From: Luteibacter sp. Sphag1AF
GTDB lineage: Bacteria; Pseudomonadota; Gammaproteobacteria; Xanthomonadales; Rhodanobacteraceae
Assembly: GCF_014192715.1 (NCBI RefSeq)
Contig: NZ_JACHYH010000003.1
Span: 248,001 to 312,000 of the forward strand
DNA: 64,000 bases
Reading direction: 5' to 3'
The position numbers were made by a program, and so were the translations under genes. Below the pieces are notes generated by a model that did not search any database, was not told the DNA's origin, and saw only the letters and a list, made by a program, of their open reading frames with translations. Shown here piece by piece: positions 57,056 through 64,000 of the stretch (positions are counted from its first letter, which is position 1; each line of letters opens with the position of its first letter).

Positions 57056-58450
57056 ATGAGCAAACAGACCGTACTGGTCATCGACGACGAGCGAGACATC
57101 CGTGAGTTGCTGACCATCACACTCGGTCGAATGGAACTCGACGTCGACGCAGTGGGAACTGTCGGCGAAGCGCGGAGCGCACTGGCCGGTCGTCGTTACG
57201 ACCTCTGTTTCACCGACATGCGTCTTCCCGACGGCAGCGGCCAGGAACTGATCGAACTGATCGCCGAGACCTATCCTGAAACGCCTGTCGCCATGATTAC
57301 GGCGTACGGCAACGTGGACGCAGCCGTCAATGCACTGAAGGCCGGTGCCTTCGACTTCGTGTCCAAGCCCGTGGACATTCAGCTGCTGCGCCGACTCGTG
57401 CGCACGGCACTGAAGCTGTCCGAAGAACGCAAGGGCGAAGCCGCTGGCGGCAAGGGCAATGTCTCTTCCGACCGCCTCATCGGCACGTCGCCTGCCATGC
57501 AGCAGGTACGCGGCACGATCACCAAACTTGCCCGCAATCAGGCACCGGTCTACATCGGCGGTGAATCGGGCGTGGGCAAGGAACTGGTCGCACGCCTCAT
57601 CCACGAGATGGGCCCCCGCGCACCGGGCGCCTTCGTACCCGTGAACTGCGGCGCCATTCCGTCCGAGCTGATGGAAAGCGAATTCTTCGGTCACCGCAAG
57701 GGCAGCTTCACCGGCGCCCACGCCGACAAGGAAGGTCTCTTCCAGGCAGCGCAGGGCGGCACCCTCTTCCTTGATGAGGTAGCCGAGCTGCCTCTGCACA
57801 TGCAGGTCAAACTGCTGCGCGCCATCCAGGAAAAGGCCGTACGTCCCATCGGCGGTCGTGACGAAGTACCCGTGGACGTACGTATCCTGTCCGCCACCCA
57901 CAAGGATCTGGCCGCGCTGGTCGAACAGGGCCTGTTCCGCCAGGATCTTTTCTACCGCATCAACGTCATCGAACTGCGTGTTCCGCCCCTGCGCGAACGT
58001 CGCGGCGATGTGCCGGCACTGGCCGACTTCATCCTGCGCCAGCTCGCCGCCGAATCGGGCCTTCCCGCCGGCCGCCTGAAACCGGATGCCCTCGCCGCGC
58101 TGGAGTCCTACTCCTTCCCGGGCAACGTGCGCGAACTGGAAAACATCCTCGAACGCGCCATGGCGATGGCCGAAGGCGACGTGATCGAAGCGGGCGACCT
58201 GATGCTGCCGCAACGTGGCAACCCCATCGACGCCGGCGCAGGCATGGCCGCCGCTGGATCACAGTCTCCCGCCGCACGCGGTGGGGCACACAGCGATGTG
58301 CCGCTGGAAGACTACATCTCCAATATCGAACGCGACACCATCGTCAAAGCGCTGGAAGAGTCCCGCTACAACAAGACCGCCACCGCCAGAAAGCTGGGCA
58401 TCACCTTCCGTGCCCTGCGCTACAAACTGAAAAAACTCGGCATCGACTAA
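57056..58450 (+). CDS. pilR: NtrC-family response regulator PilR
   Basis: Sigma-54-dependent activator of pilin genes, 464 residues. Receiver domain with acceptor Asp54 in CFTDMRLPDGSG; AAA+ domain with Walker A GGESGVGKELVARLIHEM, the sigma-54 contact loop as GSFTGA (in HRKGSFTGAHADKEG) and Walker B GGTLFLDEVAEL; C-terminal Fis-type helix-turn-helix (NKTATARKLGITFRALRYKL). The GSFTGA form instead of GAFTGA is a common allowed variant. It lies 66 bases after pilS. Confidence 0.95.
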   Translation: MSKQTVLVIDDERDIRELLTITLGRMELDVDAVGTVGEARSALAGRRYDLCFTDMRLPDGSGQELIELIAETYPETPVAMITAYGNVDAAVNALKAGAFDFVSKPVDIQLLRRLVRTALKLSEERKGEAAGGKGNVSSDRLIGTSPAMQQVRGTITKLARNQAPVYIGGESGVGKELVARLIHEMGPRAPGAFVPVNCGAIPSELMESEFFGHRKGSFTGAHADKEGLFQAAQGGTLFLDEVAELPLHMQVKLLRAIQEKAVRPIGGRDEVPVDVRILSATHKDLAALVEQGLFRQDLFYRINVIELRVPPLRERRGDVPALADFILRQLAAESGLPAGRLKPDALAALESYSFPGNVRELENILERAMAMAEGDVIEAGDLMLPQRGNPIDAGAGMAAAGSQSPAARGGAHSDVPLEDYISNIERDTIVKALEESRYNKTATARKLGITFRALRYKLKKLGID

Positions 58451-58623
58451 GCCCCAACGCGCTCCCCGGATCTCCATGCTCTGCGGGAGCGCGCTTGCGC
58501 GCGATACACCACGCCCGAAAGCCGCAGCCCTCTCCCGGCGCCGACAAAAACCGTCAGCACACCCCGACAGCCACACTCCGCACACCTTCACATACTTCCT
58601 GCTCCAGCCCGCAAGGAAGCCCC

Positions 58624-59064
58624 ATGAACGTCGCGAAGTCGCTCACCGCCCTGCTCTGCCTCACCGGTTGCCCGCTCGCATTCGCGCAGGCCGTGGAACA
58701 CTGCCCGCGCCCGGAGAACATCTCCCGGTACGGCGGCGTGTACATCGCCAAGACCCACGCTCAAGACCACGAATGGCTGGGCATTGCCTCCAACGGCAAT
58801 AACGGCCGCGTCATGCGCTTCAACGAGGCCACGTTCTACCCCGACACCGCCGAAAGCACGCAAGGCGAAATCGCCGGCTGCACCTACAAGCTGGAAAACG
58901 GCAGCATCAACATCGCATTCGTCGGCAAAACCAGCGAGCGCCCCAAGGTCATCCTCAGCCGGGGCAACGCATGGACCCGCGAAAGTGGCCCCTTCGGCAT
59001 TCCATACGACAGCTGCGCGGGCGACGATGCCGCGCGCTGCGCATTCCAGATAGTGCAGAAGTAA
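58624..59064 (+). CDS. Small secreted protein, DUF3757-like
   Basis: A 146-residue exported protein. The ATG at 58624 has AAGGAA six bases upstream and begins a signal peptide (MNVAKSLTALLCLTGCPLAF... ending AQ). The mature part has four cysteines in CPRPENISRYGG, IAGCTYKLENG and YDSCAGDDAARCAFQI, suggesting two disulfides, and a pattern like DUF3757 small secreted proteins. A lipobox reading (LTGC) is possible but the AFAQ cleavage site looks better. The function is unknown. Confidence 0.65.
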   Translation: MNVAKSLTALLCLTGCPLAFAQAVEHCPRPENISRYGGVYIAKTHAQDHEWLGIASNGNNGRVMRFNEATFYPDTAESTQGEIAGCTYKLENGSINIAFVGKTSERPKVILSRGNAWTRESGPFGIPYDSCAGDDAARCAFQIVQK

Positions 59065-59241
59065 TACGCCGACAGACAGGCGCACCGAAGAAAAAAACGC
59101 CCGACTGACCGTGGACATGGGGTGCGGAAGCGTTACCCGGCTCCGCACACTATGGCACCCCTATTTCCCTCGTCGGACGTCTGCGGGGCTCATGCCGCAA
59201 GGGATGATTCCGTCCCCTGACCGCAAGGCTGCCCGGGACAA

Positions 59242-60798
59242 TCAGGCCGCGTTACCGTCACTCGCGGTCAGGGCTTCCCGAACTGTTCTCAGCAATGCCC
59301 TCGCCTGCACGGGCTTGTCCAGCACGTAGAGGTGCTCCAGGGCGGGCATCTCTTCAAGGTTGGGCGGGGACTCGGGACGGGCCAGCAGCAGCACGGCACG
59401 TTTGTAACCATGTTCCATCAGTGCGGCCAGCGTGCGAACGCCGGTGAAGAGGTTCATGTCGGCATCCATCACAACCAGATCGGGCACGCCGTGTGCTTCG
59501 ATCCATTGCAGGGCTGCCGTACCGCTCTGGCTTGCACCGGCCTGGTAACCGTAGGCGTCAAGCGTGTCGACCAGCAGCGACAGCTGCATGGCCTCTTCAA
59601 CCACCACCAGTACACGCTCGGCTTCGCCAAGCAGACCGGTTTCGGCGCGCATCGCCTCACCGAAGGTGTCCTCGTCGTGCGCCAGCGGAAGGTACAGATG
59701 GAATTGCGTGCCTTCGCCGGGCACGCTGCTCACACGCATCAGGCCGCCGTGGCTCGCCACGATACGTTTGCACGAGAGCAAACCAAGGCCGGTGCCGGTT
59801 TCCTTCGTGGTGAAGAATGGTTCAAACAGACGCTGCAACACTTCCGGCGACATGCCCACGCCGGAGTCGATCACACTGAGGCGAAGATAGCGACCGGCCG
59901 CTTTGCTCTCGCCGTCGGCAAAGAAGTCTTCTGCCAGATTCACCGGCGCGGTTTCCACGCGCAGCTGGCCGCCCTCAGGCATAGCCTGGATCGCATTGAG
60001 ACAAAGGTTCAGCAGGCACTGCTGCAACTCGGTGTGATTGCCCTCGAACGACACGTCTGCATCGAAGACATCCACGTCCATCTGAATGTTGCGGGGCACA
60101 CTGCCCTGCATCAGGAGGTTCAGTGCGTCCAGCAGCGCACCCAGGCGCACCTGCTCGGCACGACGCGCACCGCGCGCGAACGAAAGCATGGACGAAACCA
60201 TTTCCAGGCCGCGGCGACCGCAATCACGAACCAGCGTGCCGAGGCGCGCCAGACGCGGATCATCGGCATAGTCCTGCAAGGTATCGCCGGCCAGAAGCAG
60301 CGGTTGCAGCAGATTGCGCAGGTCGTGACTCAGGCCACCGGCAAGAAGCGCCAGACTCTCGAAACGCTGTGCGCGAATCAGTTCCAGCTCGGCGCGGGCG
60401 CGGGCCCGCTGCTCTTCCGCTTCGCGAAGCGCACGACGAACCGCCGACGCGAGGCGCGCGGTGTTCTGCTTGAGGATGTAATCGGTCGCGCCATTGCGCA
60501 AAGCCTCGATTGCCGCCTCTTCACCCAGCGTGGCCGAGATGAAGATGAAGGGAATCTCGGTGCTCCGCTCGCGCAGCACTTCCAGCGCGCGCTGCCCGCT
60601 GAAGACGGGCATGCTCAGGTCGGAAAGCACGATATCGGGCTGGAACTCGATCAGCGCCTGAGTGAACGCAGCCTCGTCCTCAACCAGTTGCACCTCGTAT
60701 TCAAGGCCATCCTGATCGAGTTCGGAAAGCACCAGCTCCGCGTCGAGGGGACTGTCCTCGACTTGCAGAATCCTGACTTTGGTAGCGCGCTGACTCAT
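59242..60798 (-). CDS. Hybrid histidine kinase with receiver domains at both ends
   Basis: A 518-residue cytoplasmic protein: an N-terminal receiver (ILQVEDSPLDAELVLSELDQ, acceptor Asp in DIVLSDLSMPVF), HisKA with the His in GGLSHDLRNLLQPLLLAG, HATPase_c (NLCLNAIQAMPEGG, GTGLGLLSCKRIV), and a second receiver (VLVVVEEAMQLSLLVDTLDA, acceptor in DLVVMDADMNLF). The second receiver has Glu-Glu where the usual acidic pair is Asp-Asp or Glu-Asp. No membrane segments. Third gene of an operon with a CHASE3-like kinase and a single-domain regulator. Confidence 0.9.
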   Translation of the reverse strand: MSQRATKVRILQVEDSPLDAELVLSELDQDGLEYEVQLVEDEAAFTQALIEFQPDIVLSDLSMPVFSGQRALEVLRERSTEIPFIFISATLGEEAAIEALRNGATDYILKQNTARLASAVRRALREAEEQRARARAELELIRAQRFESLALLAGGLSHDLRNLLQPLLLAGDTLQDYADDPRLARLGTLVRDCGRRGLEMVSSMLSFARGARRAEQVRLGALLDALNLLMQGSVPRNIQMDVDVFDADVSFEGNHTELQQCLLNLCLNAIQAMPEGGQLRVETAPVNLAEDFFADGESKAAGRYLRLSVIDSGVGMSPEVLQRLFEPFFTTKETGTGLGLLSCKRIVASHGGLMRVSSVPGEGTQFHLYLPLAHDEDTFGEAMRAETGLLGEAERVLVVVEEAMQLSLLVDTLDAYGYQAGASQSGTAALQWIEAHGVPDLVVMDADMNLFTGVRTLAALMEHGYKRAVLLLARPESPPNLEEMPALEHLYVLDKPVQARALLRTVREALTASDGNAA

Positions 60799-60836
60799 GG
60801 GACGTGGATCTCGTTCGCTGGCCGCAACAGTCGGTA

Positions 60837-61289
60837 TCAGATGGAATCAGGACGCTGGTTAAGCACGGCCCAGAAGTGGCCCAGCGTCTGCACCGCAGTG
60901 AAGAACTGCTGCACGTCAACGGGCTTCAACACGTAGGCATTCACACCAAGATCCCAGCTGCGCGCCAGGTCGCTCTCTTCGCGCGACGACGACAGGATCA
61001 CCACCGGAAGACGCTGACGCTTCGGATCGTCACGGAGGCGCTTGAGCACTTCCAGGCCGTCCATGCGCGGCATCTTGATGTCCAGAAGGATCACCGCCGG
61101 GTCGCCTTCATGCGGATCGCGGTCGGCGAAACGGCCGGTGCGGTAGATGTAGTCGATGCAGTCGACACCGTCTTCCACGTGCACTACTGGGTTGGCCAGC
61201 TTCGCCTCGCGCAGCGCGTCGATGGCCATTTCGGCATCGGCGCTGGAGTCTTCAACAAGGAGGATGGTTTTAAGGTCGCGTTGATTCAT
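60837..61289 (-). CDS. Single-domain response regulator (Rcp1-like)
   Basis: A 150-residue receiver without output domain, of the Rcp1/phytochrome-partner type: ILLVEDSSADAEMAIDALRE, the insertion GVDCIDYIYRTGRFADRDPH, acceptor Asp in VILLDIKMPRMDGLEVLKRL, VVILSSSREESDL and the conserved Lys in VNAYVLKPVD. Start overlaps the upstream kinase stop as ATGA, a sign of coupling. Probably relays phosphate between the two kinases in the operon. Confidence 0.93.
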   Translation of the reverse strand: MNQRDLKTILLVEDSSADAEMAIDALREAKLANPVVHVEDGVDCIDYIYRTGRFADRDPHEGDPAVILLDIKMPRMDGLEVLKRLRDDPKRQRLPVVILSSSREESDLARSWDLGVNAYVLKPVDVQQFFTAVQTLGHFWAVLNQRPDSI

Positions 61290-63085
61290 GTGTCGCCCAT
61301 GCGTGAGCCCGGCACATCGGAGGCCGGCAGTGAAAAGTGGAACGTCGCGCCGCGGTCAATTTCGCCTTCGGCCCAGGTGCGGCCGCCATGACGGGCGATG
61401 ATGCGACGGACATTGGCAAGGCCGATGCCATTGCCGGGGAATTCAGAAGCGCGGTGCAGTCTCTGGAACACGCCAAACAGCTTGCCCGCGTATTGCATGT
61501 CGAAGCCGGCGCCGTTGTCCGAAACTGCAAATTCGTAGTCACCCGAACTGGTACGGTCGAGTCTGACCTCGATCCGCGTATGCTCGCGGTTGGCTGTGTA
61601 TTTCACCGCGTTGCCCAGCAGGTTCTGCCAGACCGTACGCAGCATGTTTTCGTCGCCCACCACGATGGGCAGCGGCGCAATGCGCCAGTCGATGCGGCGA
61701 CCCTGCGCCTCGGTTTCCACCAGCGCCTGCGCCTCCTCCACCAGCGACTGCATGTCGACCGGCTGCAGACGAAGCGCGCCACGACCGAGTCGCGAGAACA
61801 CCAGAAGGTCGTCGATCAGCTGCGCCATGCGGCGCGACGAGGAACTGATCACGTCGATGTAATGACGTGTGCGGTCATCGGCCTTGTCGCCAAGCTGGGT
61901 TTCCAGCTTGCCCGCAAATCCGGAGATGTGCCGCAACGGCGCGCGCAGATCGTGCGACACCGAGTAACTGAAGGCTTCCAGCTCGCGGTTGACGTCGGAA
62001 ATCTGCTCCACCTTGCCCTCAAGCTGACGATTCAGCTCATTGACTTTCTGCTCCACCAGCGCGCGCGCGGTGATGTCGCTGACGGTAAGCAGAAGTGCCG
62101 GTGCCTTGCTGTCCGGCTGCTCGATGCGGCGGGCATTGATGACTACGTAGCGATCGATGCCATCGACCGTGCGCTGGGTCATTTCGTAATCCCACAGCTC
62201 GCGATCACGGGCGATCACATCGCTCAGACGCTGCAAGAGCGCACCATCGTTCCACGCGCCATTGCCCACATCTTTCAGGGGCAGATTGCGATCACGATCA
62301 GAGTTCATGCCATAAAGCTCACCGAACGCCGTATTGACCAGCAGCGTACACAGATCGCCGTCCAGCATGGCGATGGGTTCGCGCACGGCCTGCACGATGA
62401 GCAGCGAGCGCTGCACGGCTTCCTGCATGCGCGATTCGGCACTCAGGCGAATGGCGATCTGGCGCTCGGACACCACAACGACAATGCCCAGCAGGGCGAT
62501 CTGCGCAAGCGCGGCGATCAGCAGAACGATGCGGTTGTTGGCTGCCAGTTCCTGCGCATGCACGCGACGCGCTTCAAGCAGGCCGCTCTCTTCGTTCACG
62601 ACCTGCACCACAAGATCGCGGAACGCGAACAGCTTGCGTGCGTCTTCCATGGATGTGAACGCGCCCGCGCGATCACCGCCATGCAGGCGCTTGACGGCTT
62701 GATCCATCAACACCAGCCGGCCATTGGCCACGGCTTCCAGCGCACCCAGCCGCGTCATCTGCGCCGGGTTGTCGCGCATCATTTCGCGCAGGTTGGTCAG
62801 AATGCCCGGGATGATCTTGCGCGCGCCGATGGCGCGCTCGTTCAACACGGCATCGCCGTTAACACCCGGTACGAGCATCGTGTAGATGGACGCTTCGCTG
62901 TCGCGAAGAGCAGCCTCAAGGCGGTAGACGCTGGCCTTGATTTCGGCGGTATGGGTCACCCAGTCGCGCGACTCCAGTGCGTCTTCGGCGCTGGAGCGGG
63001 TAACGATATAAGGAAGCGCAACGATGACCACCACAGCCACCAGCAAGCCAGCCACGCGCCAGCGCAGTCCGATACGTTGGATCAT
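61286..63085 (-). CDS. Membrane sensor histidine kinase with CHASE3-like and PAS domains
   Basis: A 599-residue sensor from ATG 63085 (MIQRIGLRWRVAGLLVAVVV), with GAGG upstream. First membrane segment about residues 10-30, a helical CHASE3-like periplasmic domain to about 175, second membrane segment (VLLIAALAQIALLGIVVVVS), a PAS domain (VREPIAMLDGDLCTLLVNTA), HisKA with the His in SYSVSHDLRAPLRHISGFAG, and HATPase_c (QNLLGNAVKYTANR, SDNGAGFDMQYAGKLFGVFQ). It heads the three-gene operon. The signal is unknown. Confidence 0.92.
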   Translation of the reverse strand: MIQRIGLRWRVAGLLVAVVVIVALPYIVTRSSAEDALESRDWVTHTAEIKASVYRLEAALRDSEASIYTMLVPGVNGDAVLNERAIGARKIIPGILTNLREMMRDNPAQMTRLGALEAVANGRLVLMDQAVKRLHGGDRAGAFTSMEDARKLFAFRDLVVQVVNEESGLLEARRVHAQELAANNRIVLLIAALAQIALLGIVVVVSERQIAIRLSAESRMQEAVQRSLLIVQAVREPIAMLDGDLCTLLVNTAFGELYGMNSDRDRNLPLKDVGNGAWNDGALLQRLSDVIARDRELWDYEMTQRTVDGIDRYVVINARRIEQPDSKAPALLLTVSDITARALVEQKVNELNRQLEGKVEQISDVNRELEAFSYSVSHDLRAPLRHISGFAGKLETQLGDKADDRTRHYIDVISSSSRRMAQLIDDLLVFSRLGRGALRLQPVDMQSLVEEAQALVETEAQGRRIDWRIAPLPIVVGDENMLRTVWQNLLGNAVKYTANREHTRIEVRLDRTSSGDYEFAVSDNGAGFDMQYAGKLFGVFQRLHRASEFPGNGIGLANVRRIIARHGGRTWAEGEIDRGATFHFSLPASDVPGSRMGDT

Positions 63086-63464
63086 GCAGCCTCTATCCTC
63101 ACAGCCCTTCCTGCACAGGAACAATGCCCATTTTGGCACGCTTGCAGCGTGTCTTGCATGTTCGGAACGGACATAAGCGCCTGAAGAGGAACGCGACGAA
63201 CGCACCGAGCGATGCACCAGCGCCTCCGTATAAACGAAAGACGGCCAGGTGCAACGAACGATGCGCCAGTGTCACTGGAGGGCTGCTTGATGCCGCAGGC
63301 CGCGTGAAACAGATGTGACGACGGTCGGCCAGGCTTGGGCCCGGGCTCGCGCAAGATGCTCTTGCGCATGGTTTTTTGCCCGGAATCATCAGAAAAAAAC
63401 ATCGCAGTCAGTCCCCCTCTCACACCCCAGGGCGGAAGGGAGATTGGCTGCGATGGGCAGGCGA
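63086..63464. other. Gene-free interval between the GH92 gene and the kinase operon
   Basis: About 380 bases with no convincing gene. It holds two small perfect hairpins: CACGCT-TGC-AGCGTG at 63137-63151 and GCGCAAGA-TGC-TCTTGCGC at 63349-63367, the latter followed on the plus strand by a T run at 63372-63377. It must contain the promoter of the minus-strand kinase operon, but I could not pick out clear boxes. Confidence 0.5.
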
Positions 63465-64000
63465 TCAATCAGCCGTTTTACTCATCGACGTGGGCCGCGC
63501 AGCCTCGCCCGTACCCCACGTCGTGTTTGGCCTGGCCTGCATCACGAACTTGAGTTCGCCGCCCGCCGCGATCTCTTCGTGACGCACGTAGGTGCGCTCC
63601 AGCGGCTTGCCGTTGAGCGTGACTGAACCGACGTACGGATGCGAGGCATCCAGATGCTCGGCAATGACGGTGAATTTCCTGCCGCCGGCAAGGTTCAGCG
63701 TGGCCTTGTTCACGAACGGCCTGCCGATCACGTATTCATTGCTGGCCGGTGTTACCGGATAGAAGCCCAGCGACGTGAAGACATACCAGGCGGACATCTG
63801 CCCCAGGTCATCATTGCCGACCAGGCCGGTGGGCGTGGGCGTGTACTGGGTGTCCATCACCGTTTTCAGGCGCTCCTGGGTCTTCCACGGCTGGCCCGCG
63901 AAATCGTACAGGTAGGCCATATGGTGGCTGGGTTCGTTGCCATGCGCATACCAGCCGATCAGGCCGGTGATGTCTTCCACGTGCGCGAAGGCTTTCGGAT
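63465..64000 (-). CDS. GH92-family glycosidase (alpha-mannosidase type), 5' part outside window
   Basis: C-terminal 177 residues of a glycoside hydrolase family 92 protein, exo-acting alpha-mannosidases that are usually exported. The visible part includes NEPSHHMAYLYDFAGQPWKT, GLVGNDDLGQMSAWYVFTSL and GFYPVTPASNEYVIGRPFVN, the conserved catalytic-domain end with the NDDxGQMSAW motif, followed by a C-terminal beta region. The frame is open to the window edge (PKAFAHVEDITGLIGWYAHG). Confidence 0.92.
   Translation of the reverse strand, partial: PKAFAHVEDITGLIGWYAHGNEPSHHMAYLYDFAGQPWKTQERLKTVMDTQYTPTPTGLVGNDDLGQMSAWYVFTSLGFYPVTPASNEYVIGRPFVNKATLNLAGGRKFTVIAEHLDASHPYVGSVTLNGKPLERTYVRHEEIAAGGELKFVMQARPNTTWGTGEAARPTSMSKTAD

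Overview
The window looks like a chromosomal segment of a high-GC gammaproteobacterium of the order Xanthomonadales, most likely family Rhodanobacteraceae (Luteibacter/Dyella/Frateuria-like). The evidence is the gene order ruvC-ruvA-kup-ruvB-ybgC-tolQRAB-pal-cpoB-queE-queC, the TonB-dependent receptors, pilSR, and a protein ending in an XVIPCD-type tail, the Xanthomonadales signal for delivery through the bacteria-killing type IV secretion system. The genus is inference.

Layout. 1-3951: apt (partial) and a DUF2007 gene on minus, then glnS, a nucleoside deaminase and a TVP38-type membrane protein on plus. 4017-9321: a signalling cluster of hybrid histidine kinase, LuxR-type regulator, PhnD-like binding protein and a second kinase whose phospho-acceptor histidine is replaced by aspartate. 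9410-11808: a DedA-rhodanese fusion, tRNA-Lys(UUU), and an ImmA/IrrE-like protease with a small membrane protein. 11947-23880, all minus: queuosine genes, the Tol-Pal system, RuvABC with kup inserted, and a YebC regulator. 23967-27459: a lipase-like hydrolase, aspS, a duplicated DUF3011 protein and an FmdB zinc ribbon. 27757-35127: a TonB-dependent receptor, clpB with a candidate sigma-32 promoter, and otsB-otsA for trehalose.

35127-42137 is a mosaic island inserted exactly at the otsA stop codon and bounded by decayed IS5-family sequences, with TTA at both edges. It carries a lipoprotein gene followed by an XVIPCD protein with an HExxH zincin motif (a predicted immunity/effector pair), a DUF6988-like gene with a tiny coupled upstream reading frame, and an RloC-like ABC-ATPase with a zinc-hook CPFC motif and anticodon-nuclease-like C-terminal residues. 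It is a compact competition and defence island. No T4SS structural genes are in the window, so delivery would depend on genes elsewhere.

42155-64000: pgeF, rluD, bamD, nadE, an Oar-like TonB-dependent receptor, a cell-wall group (VanX-type dipeptidase, SH3-NlpC/P60 peptidase, L,D-transpeptidase), sucCD behind an attenuator-like leader, pilSR, a small secreted protein, a three-gene two-component operon and the end of a GH92 glycosidase. The two TonB-dependent receptors, 22 kb apart, share a GACGTC-centred palindrome placed just before a TTGAC box, which suggests one regulator for both.
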